Shown: piece by piece, positions 52,431 through 64,000 of the stretch
Layout of the letters: every line of letters begins with the position of its first letter
How positions within the stretch are numbered: position 1 is the stretch's first letter
NCBI GenBank assembly: GCA_907163375.1
Contig: CAJQUW010004726.1
Coordinates: 122,536 to 186,535, forward strand
Source of the DNA: Prostheceraeus crozeri
Lineage: Eukaryota > Platyhelminthes > Polycladida > Euryleptidae
Reading direction: 5' to 3'
DNA: 64,000 bases
Translations under genes and position numbers: made by a program
The notes under the pieces: generated by a model
Told to the model about the DNA's origin: nothing
Seen by the model: the letters and a program-made list of their open reading frames with translations, nothing else
Database searches by the model: none

Positions 52431-55400
52431 ATTCTTTGAATCTGAACAAATCGTGACATAGAGGCCTAGTATTAGACATGATAAGTAGCGTGTACATAAT
52501 TTCAAGATATTACCAATAATAATTGGTAACCAAGTTTAAAAAATATTTCAGCTTCTTTAAAAGCTTCTATCTGGATTAACCAATGAGAGGAGCCTAGGGC
52601 TCCTTTCACATTACCTCTTTACTTTCGTAATCATCTGGTGTTGAATCTGACAATTTCTCTGTCACATCTGACGACTTCGAGCAATGCAATGTCATGCCAA
52701 TGGAGGGGCATGCCTGTCACTGCTTTTGCATGATGAGAATTTAATTTCATTTATGCTAGTATCTGAACTTTCGGTTTTTTATTTGATTTAATTTGTTTGA
52801 TTCTTCTCTCATCAGAATTAAAGATTGTCAGGTTTAAAAGTTATGAAATTATTTAACATATGAGGGGTGGACGATGCTGATGGAAGAGCCGCCAATGACT
52901 ACATGCGTATATATTGAACTGCGCTTTTCGGTTGCCTGAATCCTCTTCAATGCCTGAATCTCGAAAAGAACAGCACCAAGATGAGCGCCATCTAGTCTAA
53001 CAATATCTACGGTAAATAGCACATCTGATAGCTTCGTAAACTAATTTTGAACAATATGAGTTTCTTAACTGAACATTGAAGTGCATGAACCTTGTTCAGA
53101 GTGTCCCATGTTATTTAATTAAATGTGTCTAAGTCGATGTAATTTTTAGAGAATATTTACATGTATGGGCCTATAAAATGCTGACTAATGAAAATGCAAT
53201 CAAATCTTTGGTTAGAATAAATGATTTTAAAAATTGACTTGTAAATTTGATTTTCTAAAAATTCAGTTTCCCACTGAATATTTGCAAAATCTTGTCAAGA
53301 TAATGAAAGAGAAAACATAATAAAACAGCTAAAGTTTTCAAATGTATGATGGACATATGATGAGCAAGACTTATGTCATAGTCTTCACTAGAAGGTCGAA
53401 AATGCGACTGATGGTCCAATGTACCCCATCCCATCCCCACCCCTAGTGATCATATTCTTAGGACATGTGCAATACATATACGGAGTGTGTCGAAACGCTG
53501 TTGCGAATGGAACAGAGCAAGCATGTTCCTATATGTAATAATAGTATTACCGCAATAGTTGAGGGTGGGACTGAACAGGAATTTGTCTAACCATGGTTAG
53601 CCTCACGTATCTGCTACACATCTTATGCATGTGTTTGTTAAATAGGAGGATGAGTAAAATAATGTCCACTCACACCCACCTCTATTGTTATAGGGTTGAC
53701 TTGATGAGAATTTTGTCAAACAATTGTTAACCCTCGCTACACTGGGGTGTTTTGACAAACGCGCCCTGCTGAGGGGGCCTGCTTATTTGCTGTTTATTTT
53801 CAAACAAAATACATCAAAACGAAATCTCTCGTCATGTCAAGTCAAAAAATTATCTTTTTTAATTTCGAGGTCGTAATAGAAGGTAAGTTTGCATATTTAG
53901 ATCCGGTCAAATTACGAAAATTTCATGACTATAAATATTTATCTTGAATTCAACACGCCGAAGTCTAAATATAATTTACAATGGAGTTATCATTTGCTAC
54001 TCAAATTGACACGAGAACACTTTCTTTTATAAATTCTGATAGTTTCAAGATTAATATAGACACCTGGAAACATTGAAAGAGAAATTAGGACAAAATTCGA
54101 CAAAATTACTGAACTTTTACATTTTTAAAAGCTCATTGTGACGGAAGTATGAAGCCGATTTTATTCAAAATTGATGGAAAGCTGTGGAATACGTAGAAAG
54201 CAAGTCATCTAAAAGTTGGAGTTCGAATCTTCCTTCATTTAGCAGTAGATCAAATTTTCTGTTGGGGGGGGGGCTCTCAGGTCGATTGTTGAAGTGATAA
54301 ATGTATACTTTAATTGATGAAAATATTATTAGTCATTGCCATTGATTATAAAAATGTAAATGTAATTTGTTTATTTGTGATTGACATTGACTGGATCAAC
54401 TATGTGAAGGCTAAATTTGTCCTCGCAAAGAATTTGAGAAATTTGAAATTCTTTTTGTAAATTTGTGAGACGGCTGGGGTCGCTCTTCTTAAGGACTATG
54501 AAAATCCGTTGTTATTCTAGCAAGCATTGTGCTTCTTATGTCAGTAAAAAATCTATGGAAAATGTAATCTCTTTGGACGATGATACAGCCGCATAATTTT
54601 CTTCTACTGGCAGAGTAATAAATTCATCAATAGTGACTATAACTATTTATATATAATTAATTAACAAAGGGCACTTGACATGATGTTTTCATATTAGCGC
54701 GAGGCTTTTCGAGCTTGCGCAGTGGAACTCATCCTTTACAAAATTACACCACATCGTCTTCTCAGTGAAAAAAATAATTCATAAGAAATCGGTTTCAATA
54801 CGACGACAATCTTTTGACCAAACCTCGGTGCAGAATAGAAGATTAACAGCAATACTACGTTTGTAGAAATATTCCATCGGATCCCAGAAAATGCTACTGT
54901 TCCGACAAAAAAATATCTGAGGCAAGGAAAGTAAAGAAACAAGTTTTTTAGACTGAATATGAAGATCAATTCCACACTGGTGAGGCATACTTGCTAACTT
55001 CATTACTTGCATGATTGTCTTGAGTTGTATTCAATTAAAATGTCACACGAGATTATGCATAACTCACTGAAAGTGATGTTAATGAAAATACATCAACTTT
55101 ACTTACCTTCGGAGCAATGTAGTATTTGCACGAGAAATATCTCAGCAATCTTTCTTTATCAATGGGACTCATTATGAACTGCTTTCTACTACATAATCAA
55201 TCTTTGATTCACTTGACATTAGTGAGGGCATATCCGTTTACCTCCGTGCCATTGTGCTACCCTCATTTCAGTTCAATTGATTGTTAACTAACATTTTTTT
55301 CTTGAAAATAGTTATTTGTTTAAGATGATAAGAGCTGGATTAAATCAAAATCATCAGTCGCCTTTTGATTAACCACCATTATGCTGTTATAAGGAAAATT

Positions 55401-57780
55401 GTATTACGTGCAACTCCCTGTAATAACAGTTGTTGTCGCCAAAAGTTCAAGAGGACTTGTTCTTGATCAGATTGACATGATTGCTAAGTTAACATATCCG
55501 ATATAACAAGAAAGTGTATCATCAGGAACTCATTTATACAAGTTGGAAAAAGTGAAAATATGCATCATTCGTTCGCGCCTTCCTACATAAAAACTGAGGG
55601 AAGGTTAGGAAAAAGAGCTTGAAAGAAAGAGCTCTGAATGTTATCGGAGCTGTTTTATCAAATACTGAGAGTACAGTAATACAGAATAGAGTTGATCACA
55701 CTATCGTGAACCCTTCCAGTAAGTACCCTGATTGAGTAAAAGGTTAAAAGAACTTAAGTTGCAAATTTGAAATTATGCAATGCACTATAAACATGTGCAG
55801 TATCATGTGACTCAATAAGCAGTAGATATCAAAAGAAAAAAGGTCCATTATCATTGCTGATGAAGAGGTAGTCTATCAGCTGAGTAGTACGGAACATTTG
55901 TGTAATTTAAAAAGCAGGAAAATCACAAAACCTCGCTGAAGCTTCGATTACAAATTATTCTACTTCGTATAAGAAACAAAGCACAAATGACGAGCCATCA
56001 GCGTCCAGTGCCTTCTCAAGTTCGATGATTCACCATGGGACTCATTTAAATTTATCCCCCAAACTTCTTTTGTTTCGGAATACCGAGAAGATGGTAAATG
56101 ATTTTTTCTATAATTTCCACGGAATTCTAGACGAGAGTTCCGTGATAATTTCTCCTCTAGAATTCCGTGACAAGTTCAAACAACATCGAGATATCTTATT
56201 GATCGACGAGATCGTCATAATGTAGTTGGACGAAACAAAAAAAACTTTGAAATTTCAGCCAGCATTCTTCTCTCCTATCGTTAACTGGCTATGAGCTTAC
56301 CATAAAGATCCTCCGCATTTTAATTTTTGTATCGAAAGATGAGAATATATTTTCAGTCATTTACAGTCTTCATTCGATGGGTGTACATCTAGAGTCACTT
56401 TTCACAAACGTAGGAATAGATTAAAACATTTCTGCGTAGGCCAAACCTTCTTACCTTATCTAGACACAAAAAGGCCAGACTTGAGTATCTCTACGATGCT
56501 GCGAATCATTTTGCAGCAGAAGTATCTTGTTTTTCATGGTGAGACTATTTTGCATAACAAGGTGAAGCCATGGGACGTGAGCTTGGTGTCTCCTACCAAA
56601 TATTTGTCTAATGAAAGCGCATAATGTAAGCAACCAGACGTTCGGTTTCGGTAATTGATGACAGTTTGTGAATATGGAACCTTTTTGAGACTTAAATTGT
56701 TCGACTTTAGACGCTATGTCAGCGCGCATATAAATATAACCCAACTACATACATATACTACAAAACCCAACTTCTGTACATTCTTGGAGCGGTTGAACCT
56801 TGTACTTTAATGTACTTATCATGTAATCGGCTGCCTATGAATATTTATCTATATTTACGCTAGAAAATGGCACTTATCGTACTTCAAATCTCACTTTATT
56901 GGATGACATAGTTGAGTCTGTTGATGATAGCTATATATGCTTCGCACCGGAAGCCGCTTAGTAGGCAACACTCGTGAAAAAAGGTCACCTCTCTTTTTCT
57001 CATGTCATTTTTCAAATCATATCGAATAATTTGAACAGCCACTCTCGGAATCTCGATTTTCTAGAGTTATGCCGGTTAATACAACGTTTCAAAAGACAAC
57101 TGATGTCATTCTCAAGTGGAAAGTGTTCTCTATTTGTGAAGATAATCTATATAGAATCTATAATCTATATAAATAATCTTATAGAATTTTGTGAAATGAT
57201 CTAATTTATTTAGATCATATTGACTTGACTGGTGGGTCTTCAGAAATTTCAATTACAATCCTCTGTGAAGCGCAATAACTTGCCATGACGTAGAGACAAC
57301 ACTCTCGAAAGATGAGAAGCAATGCTATGCTGTATTCGCGGATTAGGCAGAACGTCCAGTACTCCAGTCGTGATGAAGGTGCGCTTTAGTGTGAACATGA
57401 AGCTACATGTACAGGCATATATGACATGATATGAGAAACGCTCAAGTGAAACGAAATGAAAGGACACAACGTACTGCAATACATAGCGATGCAGGAAATA
57501 CTAGAGTCCATCACCAAGTCAAATAACAAGTATTTTTTTATAGTACTTACAGGCGTACAACAGTAGGATGAGAAAATGAGAATAATGAGAAAGTCTATAG
57601 AGAATGAGTTATACTTATAACCTAATGAAAAAAACAAACTATTTGATTTGATTTACTTCATTTAAGGCTCATCATAAGTATAAAGGTGTATATGACTATA
57701 TAGCGCAAATCTATTGCGACAGAAATTTTCGCATATCAAGAAACTCTGTTCACATCACTGAACAGGATCGCTCATACATT
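52431..57780. other. No supported gene in 5.3 kb
   Basis: AT-rich DNA with scattered short ORFs and no recognisable domain. A minus-strand stretch at 54,770-54,910 follows a strong acceptor-like CCTTGCCTCAG but lacks a donor. A sharp hairpin lies at 56,118-56,169. Confidence 0.5.
56118..56169. repeat. 52-bp hairpin with 19-bp arms
   Basis: CACGGAATTCTAGACGAGA faces TCTCCTCTAGAATTCCGTG, with one mismatch and a 14-bp loop. Confidence 0.8.
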
Positions 57781-57959
57781 TAAAATTGAAAATATGTATA
57801 TAAATATTGTTTCATGCGAAAGAAATACTGATATCAACATTGATAACACGATGTTTTGACTACTTTTACAGAACCAGCACGGAAATCCATGGAAGTGAAT
57901 ATCCGTCATCAAGAGTGTTCAAAACAGCAAAGGATGAACACCAGAAATGCTGTGCGTGC

Positions 57960-58345
57960 AAATCCAAAACACAAATCCATGTTTTACTAACTTCCTCATT
58001 GATGGTTCAATTCTATGCAGATTGAACAAGCTGACAATAAATGCCGGCAAGACCAATGTTATGTTTGGACTTCACACTTCCATGTCAGATAGAAATCAAC
58101 GGCAAGGAAATCGAAGCTGTGGAGGACTATACTTACCTTGGCCGAAAATTCAGACTATCGAAAAATTCCTAACGAGAGGAAGTACAAAGAAGAATAAATG
58201 TAGGATGGATAGCCTTTGCGCAGCATTAAAACATCAATAAGAGTAATGTGGCAATGTATTTAAAAAGATGACTTTTTGAGACGTGTGTGCTACCAGCCGT
58301 GCGAAGCCGAGACATGGTCCCTTACAGCAATTCAGGAAAGTAGTA
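57960..58345 (+). mobile_element. RTE-like LINE fragment
   Basis: In several frames the segment reads NAGKTNVMFG, then KEIEAVEDYTYLGRKFRLS, RRINVGWIAFAQH, TCVLPAV and EAETWSLTAIQ. This is the post-catalytic part of RTE-group reverse transcriptases. Frame changes (e.g. near 58,100) and a missing 5' part make it a remnant. Confidence 0.75.
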
Positions 58346-59215
58346 AGTAAAACTCCACTTCTGGATAGCGCAAGATGGCCGCCATCGAAAAAAGTCGCTG
58401 ACGTCCCCCCCCTCTGGAACGACAGAGGTTGTGGTCTGTCGTGGTGTGTCTGCCAGGTTGGTCCACGTTAACAAAATGTTCGCTGACGTCCCCCCCTCGA
58501 TAAAACGACAGAGTGTCGTGGTGGACTTGGGCGACCGCCAGGTTTTGACTTGAGGCTATAGTGTGTTATGATTTTCGTGAAATCTGATGAATGTTGGGTT
58601 GAAAATGGGATGTTTCGAGTGGAAGCAGTGCTCGGATGGGAAAACGGAGGCCAGATTCGGATTCAGCGTGAAATTCTGCATCTGTATGGTGAATTTGAAA
58701 GCAATCGGAGAGAAAAATTTTCGCTGACGTCCCCCCCCCCCCCCGGCATCGATCTTCCAACTTTGCTTCTAGTGGACGGATTTTGTCGTGCAATAGCTCG
58801 TTTGAAAGCTAAGAGTGAGACAAATTCACTGAAAGAATCGGCTTGTTCATATCTGTCTTCGATTAGATGTGAGACGCCATTTAAGATTTTGGGACATTGG
58901 CGAAAAACGACAGAGTTAGAATTTGGGACGTTTTGGGCTGTAGCTTCAAAACGAAGCATCGGATGGGAAAACGGATTTCAGATTTGGAATCAACGTCAAA
59001 TTCTTTATCAACATGGTGAGTTTCAAGTCAATCGGAGAGAAAAAATTTTCAACATTTTTCGAAAAAACGACAGTTAGAATTTTTGCGATGGCTGTGGCTG
59101 CAGAGCCAAAACGAAGCATCGGATGGGAAAACGGAGGCCAGATTCGGATTTAGCGTCAAATTCAACATGGAAAAGGTGTATTTGCAGCTCAATCGGAGCA
59201 CTAGAACCGGAGATA

Positions 59216-59221
59216 AACGGA
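59216..59221 (+). other. Paralogous unoccupied Polinton target site
   Basis: The plus strand reads ...GGAGATAAACGGATTTAAAG. The complement (CTTTAAA-TCCGTT-TATCTCC) is continuous where copy 1 is split by the Polinton (CTTTAAA-CCCGTC / CCCGTC-TATCTCC). Confidence 0.9.
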
Positions 59222-59271
59222 TTTAAAGATTTGGATGATGGGTATTACGTCATCAGCTGATCGCCACACAC

Positions 59272-59279
59272 TATATAAG
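59272..59279 (+). promoter_or_regulatory. TATA box of the repeat family (copy 2)
   Basis: TATATAAG, followed 46 bp later by CAAAG/GTAGGT (donor-like, GT at 59,326). It points towards the 371-bp array. Conserved with copy 1 at 2214-2221. Confidence 0.45.
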
Positions 59280-59694
59280 CTGGGAACCGACAGAGACTTG
59301 TCATTAATACAAGAGATTGTCAAAGGTAGGTCGTCTCTCTGAGCTCCGATGATAGCTTCGGACATTCCAAATTCCGGGTCTCTGTAAGAAACCGACTTAG
59401 AAAATTTCATTGCTGATATCAGCTAAGGCGTCAGACTTAGAGGTTAGCCAGGAGATGGCCTTCGTCTCCAGGCCATAAAAGACTCCAAAAATTTAAAGGC
59501 TTGTAACTTTGCTTCTACTACAAGTCCGTTTGACTTGATTCAAAAAAGGTTCGGTCGCTATTGACCTGTCCTAAGTGATAGACAACTTATAAAATGTCAT
59601 AAGTAGTACTAAAAAGTTGAAAAATTTAAATTCACTAGTTTTGGAGATTTTCTGGGGTTTTCGACCCTGCTGAAGTCAATGAAAACATTTTTAA

Positions 59695-62600
59695 TGATGT
59701 CTGAGCCAGTCTTCTTATGGTATAAGCGGCTTTTCACTGAAAGCGAGCAAGACACGGAGAGTTTTGCTGTAATATTCCACTGACAGGGTGTTCCTTCGGG
59801 ACGGCGGACGATGCCGTAGTGATAAGTGTGGCAAGGGAGTGTGTCATAGTTTAGACCGAAACCGCTGGGGCAACTCATGTCTCATGTTGGGCATTTGACA
59901 CAGTTCTCAACGTAGCACTTTGAACGCCAATCGGTTGAGTCTTAGCTATCTTGTCATGGGTGGCCTCTAAACATCTCCATTGCAAAACGCTGGTGAATCA
60001 AGCTCTCTACGGCTTGCTATCAAGCTGCTCAAAGTCTGTCAACCTCTTACCAACTCTACAGGTTTTCATGTCTGAGCCAGTCTTCGCATGGTATAAGCGG
60101 CTTTTCACTGAAAGCGAGCAAGACACGGAGAGTTTTGCTGTAATATTCCACTGACAGGGTGTTCCTTCGGGACGGCGGACGATGCCGTAGTGATAAGTGT
60201 GGCAAGGGAGTGTGTCATAGTTTAGACCGAAACCGCTGGGGCAACTCATGTCTCATGTTGGGCATTTGACACAGTTCTCAACGTAGCACTTTGAACGCCA
60301 ATCGGTTGAGTCTTAGCTATCTTGTCATGGGTGGCCTCTAAACATCTCCATTGCAAAACGCTGGCGAATCAAGCTCTCTACGGCTTGCTATCAAGCTGCT
60401 CAAAGTCTGTCAACCTCTTACCAACTCTACAGGTTTTCATGTCTGAGCCAGTCTTCGCATGGTATAAGCGGCTTTTCACTGAAAGCGAGCAAGACACGGA
60501 GAGTTTTGCTGTAATATTCCACTGACAGGGTGTTCCTTCGGGACGGCGGACGATGCCGTAGTGATAAGTGTGGCAAGGGAGTGTGTCATAGTTTAGACCG
60601 AAACCGCTGGGGCAACTCATGTCTCATGTTGGGCATTTGACACAGTTCTCAACGTAGCACTTTGAACGCCAATCGGTTGAGTCTTAGCTATCTTGTCATG
60701 GGTGGCCTCTAAACATCTCCATTGCAAAACGCTGGTGAATCAAGCTCTCTACGGCTTGCTATCAAGCTGCTCAAAGTCTGTCAACCTCTTAACAACTCTA
60801 CAGGTTTTCATGTCTGAGCCAGTCTTCGCATGGTATAAGCGGCTTTTCACTGAAAGCGAGCAAGACACGGAGAGTTTTGCTGTAATATTCCACTGACAGG
60901 GTGTTCCTTCGGGACGGCGGACGATGCCGTAGTGATAAGTGTGGCAAGGGAGTGTGTCATAGTTTAGACCGAAACCGCTGGGGCAACTCATGTCTCATGT
61001 TGGGCATTTGACACAGTTCTCAACGTAGCACTTTGAACGCCAATCGGTTGAGTCTTAGCTATCTTGTCATGGGTGGCCTCTAAACATCTCCATTGCAAAA
61101 CGCTGGCGAATCAAGCTCTCTACGGCTTGCTATCAAGCTGCTCAAAGTCTGTCAACCTCTTACCAACTCTACAGGTTTTCATGTCTGAGCCAGTCTTCGC
61201 ATGGTATAAGCGGCTTTTCACTGAAAGCGAGCAAGACACGGAGAGTTTTGCTGTAATATTCCACTGACAGGGTGTTCCTTCGGGACGGCGGACGATGCCG
61301 TAGTGATAAGTGTGGCAAGGGAGTGTGTCATAGTTTAGACCGAAACCGCTGGGGCAACTCATGTCTCATGTTGGGCATTTGACACAGTTCTCAACGTAGC
61401 ACTTTGAACGCCAATCGGTTGAGTCTTAGCTATCTTGTCATGGGTGGCCTCTAAACATCTCCATTGCAAAACGCTGGTGAATCAAGCTCTCTACGGCTTG
61501 CTATCAAGCTGCTCAAAGTCTGTCAACCTCTTACCAACTCTACAGGTTTTCATGTCTGAGCCAGTCTTCGCATGGTATAAGCGGCTTTTCACTGAAAGCG
61601 AGCAAGACACGGAGAGTTTTGCTGTAATATTCCACTGACAGGGTGTTCCTTCGGGACGGCGGACGATGCCGTAGTGATAAGTGTGGCAAGGGAGTGTGTC
61701 ATAGTTTAGACCGAAACCGCTGGGGCAACTCATGTCTCATGTTGGGCATTTGACACAGTTCTCAACGTAGCACTTTGAACGCCAATCGGTTGAGTCTTAG
61801 CTATCTTGTCATGGGTGGCCTCTAAACATCTCCATTGCAAAACGCTGGTGAATCAAGCTCTCTACGGCTTGCTATCAAGCTGCTCAAAGTCTGTCAACCT
61901 CTTACCAACTCTACAGGTTTTCATGTCTGAGCCAGTCTTCGCATGGTATAAGCGGCTTTTCACTGAAAGCGAGCAAGACACGGAGAGTTTTGCTGTAATA
62001 TTCCACTGACAGGGTGTTCCTTCGGGACGGCGGACGATGCCGTAGTGATAAGTGTGGCAAGGGAGTGTGTCATAGTTTAGACCGAAACCGCTGGGGCAAC
62101 TCATGTCTCATGTTGGGCATTTGACACAGTTCTCAACGTAGCACTTTGAACGCCAATCGGTTGAGTCTTAGCTATCTTGTCATGGGTGGCCTCTAAACAT
62201 CTCCATTGCAAAACGCTGGTGAATCAAGCTCTCTACGGCTTGCTATCAAGCTGCTCAAAGTCTGTCAACCTCTTACCAACTCTACAGGTTTTCATGTCTG
62301 AGCCAGTCTTCGCATGGTATAAGCGGCTTTTCACTGAAAGCGAGCAAGACACGGAGAGTTTTGCTGTAATATTCCACTGACAGGGTGTTCCTTCGGGACG
62401 GCGGACGATGCCGTAGTGATAAGTGTGGCAAGGGAGTGTGTCATAGTTTAGACCGAAACCGCTGGGGCAACTCATGTCTCATGTTGGGCATTTGACACAG
62501 TTCTCAACGTAGCACTTTGAACGCCAATCGGTTGAGTCTTAGCTATCTTGTCATGGGTGGCCTCTAAACATCTCCATTGCAAAACGCTGGTGAATCAAGC

Positions 62601-64000
62601 TCTCTACGGCTTGCTATCAAGCTGCTCAAAGTCTGTCAACCTCTTACCAACTCTACAGGTTTTCATGTCTGAGCCAGTCTTCGCATGGTATAAGCGGCTT
62701 TTCACTGAAAGCGAGCAAGACACGGAGAGTTTTGCTGTAATATTCCACTGACAGGGTGTTCCTTCGGGACGGCGGACGATGCCGTAGTGATAAGTGTGGC
62801 AAGGGAGTGTGTCATAGTTTAGACCGAAACCGCTGGGGCAACTCATGTCTCATGTTGGGCATTTGACACAGTTCTCAACGTAGCACTTTGAACGCCAATC
62901 GGTTGAGTCTTAGCTATCTTGTCATGGGTGGCCTCTAAACATCTCCATTGCAAAACGCTGGTGAATCAAGCTCTCTACGGCTTGCTATCAAGCTGCTCAA
63001 AGTCTGTCAACCTCTTACCAACTCTACAGGTTTTCATGTCTGAGCCAGTCTTCGCATGGTATAAGCGGCTTTTCACTGAAAGCGAGCAAGACACGGAGAG
63101 TTTTGCTGTAATATTCCACTGACAGGGTGTTCCTTCGGGACGGCGGACGATGCCGTAGTGATAAGTGTGGCAAGGGAGTGTGTCATAGTTTAGACCGAAA
63201 CCGCTGGGGCAACTCATGTCTCATGTTGGGCATTTGACACAGTTCTCAACGTAGCACTTTGAACGCCAATCGGTTGAGTCTTAGCTATCTTGTCATGGGT
63301 GGCCTCTAAACATCTCCATTGCAAAACGCTGGCGAATCAAGCTCTCTACGGCTTGCTATCAAGCTGCTCAAAGTCTGTCAACCTCTTACCAACTCTACAG
63401 GTTTTCATGTCTGAGCCAGTCTTCGCATGGTATAAGCGGCTTTTCACTGAAAGCGAGCAAGACACGGAGAGTTTTGCTGTAATATTCCACTGACAGGGTG
63501 TTCCTTCGGGACGGCGGACGATGCCGTAGTGATAAGTGTGGCAAGGGAGTGTGTCATAGTTTAGACCGAAACCGCTGGGGCAACTCATGTCTCATGTTGG
63601 GCATTTGACACAGTTCTCAACGTAGCACTTTGAACGCCAATCGGTTGAGTCTTAGCTATCTTGTCATGGGTGGCCTCTAAACATCTCCATTGCAAAACGC
63701 TGGTGAATCAAGCTCTCTACGGCTTGCTATCAAGCTGCTCAAAGTCTGTCAACCTCTTACCAACTCTACAGGTTTTCATGTCTGAGCCAGTCTTCGCATG
63801 GTATAAGCGGCTTTTCACTGAAAGCGAGCAAGACACGGAGAGTTTTGCTGTAATATTCCACTGACAGGGTGTTCCTTCGGGACGGCGGACGATGCCGTAG
63901 TGATAAGTGTGGCAAGGGAGTGTGTCATATTTTAGACCGAAACCGCTGGGGCAACTCATGTCTCATGTTGGTTGGGCATTTGACACAGTTCTCAAACGTA
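59695..64000 (+). repeat. 371-bp tandem array, about 11.6 units, runs off the window
   Basis: Landmarks (for example ATGGGTGGCCTCTAAACATC) recur every 371 bp from 59,956 to 63,666. Units are nearly identical; recurrent variants include CTGGTGAATC versus CTGGCGAATC. The first, partial unit matches the single unit in copy 1. Frames of 67 and 80 codons recur in each unit, but 371 is not a multiple of three and each frame is closed within the unit, so a repeated protein is not encoded. The last unit has small changes near 63,970. Confidence 0.97.

Larger units (their letters stand above)
58360..59695 (+). repeat. Unclassified repeat family, copy 2, part outside the array
   Basis: The segment 59,217-59,695 is the mirror of 1810-2272. 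To the left, degenerate ~300-bp units recur, marked by GGATGGGAAAACGGAGGCCA, TCAATCGGAGAGAAAAA and CTGACGTCCCCCCC, with poly-C runs (58,728-58,744). The undivided Polinton target is at 59,216-59,221. No transposon protein was found. Confidence 0.75.

Noticed and set aside
54736-55012. Exon candidate on the minus strand (IFFCRNSSIFWDPMEYFYKR)
   Set aside because: A strong acceptor-like site precedes it, but there is no donor, two frames are equally open and no family is recognised.
59609-63959. Repeated 80- and 67-codon frames in every 371-bp unit, looking like a multigene peptide family
   Set aside because: The unit length is not a multiple of three, the frames overlap on opposite strands, and the differences I compared between copy 1 and copy 2 all change the amino acid. 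Repetition of noncoding DNA explains them.
1-64000. tRNA, rRNA or other structured RNA genes
   Set aside because: I looked for cloverleaf A/B-box patterns and rRNA-like segments and saw none. A covariance-model scan was not possible here.

Overview
This window is animal genomic DNA. It has split exons with GT/AG borders, Tc1, Harbinger, hAT, non-LTR, Penelope-like and Polinton elements, microsatellites and a satellite-like array. There are no operons or prokaryotic signals. The element mix, especially the Polinton and the Penelope-like element, points to an invertebrate, probably marine. I cannot name the species.

Left part (1-20,080). An unclassified repeat family (1-2272 and 19,476 to about 20,080) was split by a 17.19-kb Polinton/Maverick at 2279-19,469. 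The Polinton has AG...CT ends, 0.6-0.7-kb terminal inverted repeats and an exact 6-bp target duplication, CCCGTC. A second copy of the host repeat near 59.2 kb shows the unoccupied target. The Polinton carries protein-primed DNA polymerase, packaging ATPase, major and minor jelly-roll capsid proteins, two small virion-type proteins, a phospholipase-A2-like region, a retroviral-type integrase, an adenovirus-like protease, a fibre-like coiled-coil protein, a clamp-like unknown and several unknowns. It is a fossil: polymerase, ATPase, major capsid gene and protease still read through, but about five other genes are interrupted. Most of its genes start in the same context (TTTAAAAATG). The AT-rich element is also studded with tiny GC-rich perfect hairpins, some carried in frame inside genes and some at stop codons. 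This is the most unusual feature I found.

Middle (20-44 kb) is a transposon graveyard. It holds a decayed Harbinger (about 20.1-21.9 kb) and two Tc1-type copies with different internal losses (25.3 and 33.3 kb). Two inverted copies of a non-autonomous hAT element have tracts of GGGTCA in their ends. A second Harbinger (30.7 to about 40.95 kb) has had its transposase split by at least three later insertions, and a 5'-truncated LINE carries an RT domain (42.2-43.95 kb).

Right part (44-58 kb) holds the only clear host gene: two minus-strand exons (49,328-49,050 and 44,239-44,103) that join in phase to give a signal peptide and the first half of a CAP/SCP (venom allergen/CRISP) domain. Its 4.8-kb intron contains a Penelope-like element. 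Just upstream, two more minus-strand exon candidates form the 3' end of an unrecognised gene. Long stretches between 22.4-25.3, 34.7-37.9 and 52.4-57.8 kb hold no gene I can support.

Right end (58.3-64.0 kb) is the second copy of the host repeat. Here it contains about 11.6 nearly identical 371-bp tandem units that run off the window edge, downstream of a conserved TATA box and a splice-donor-like site.
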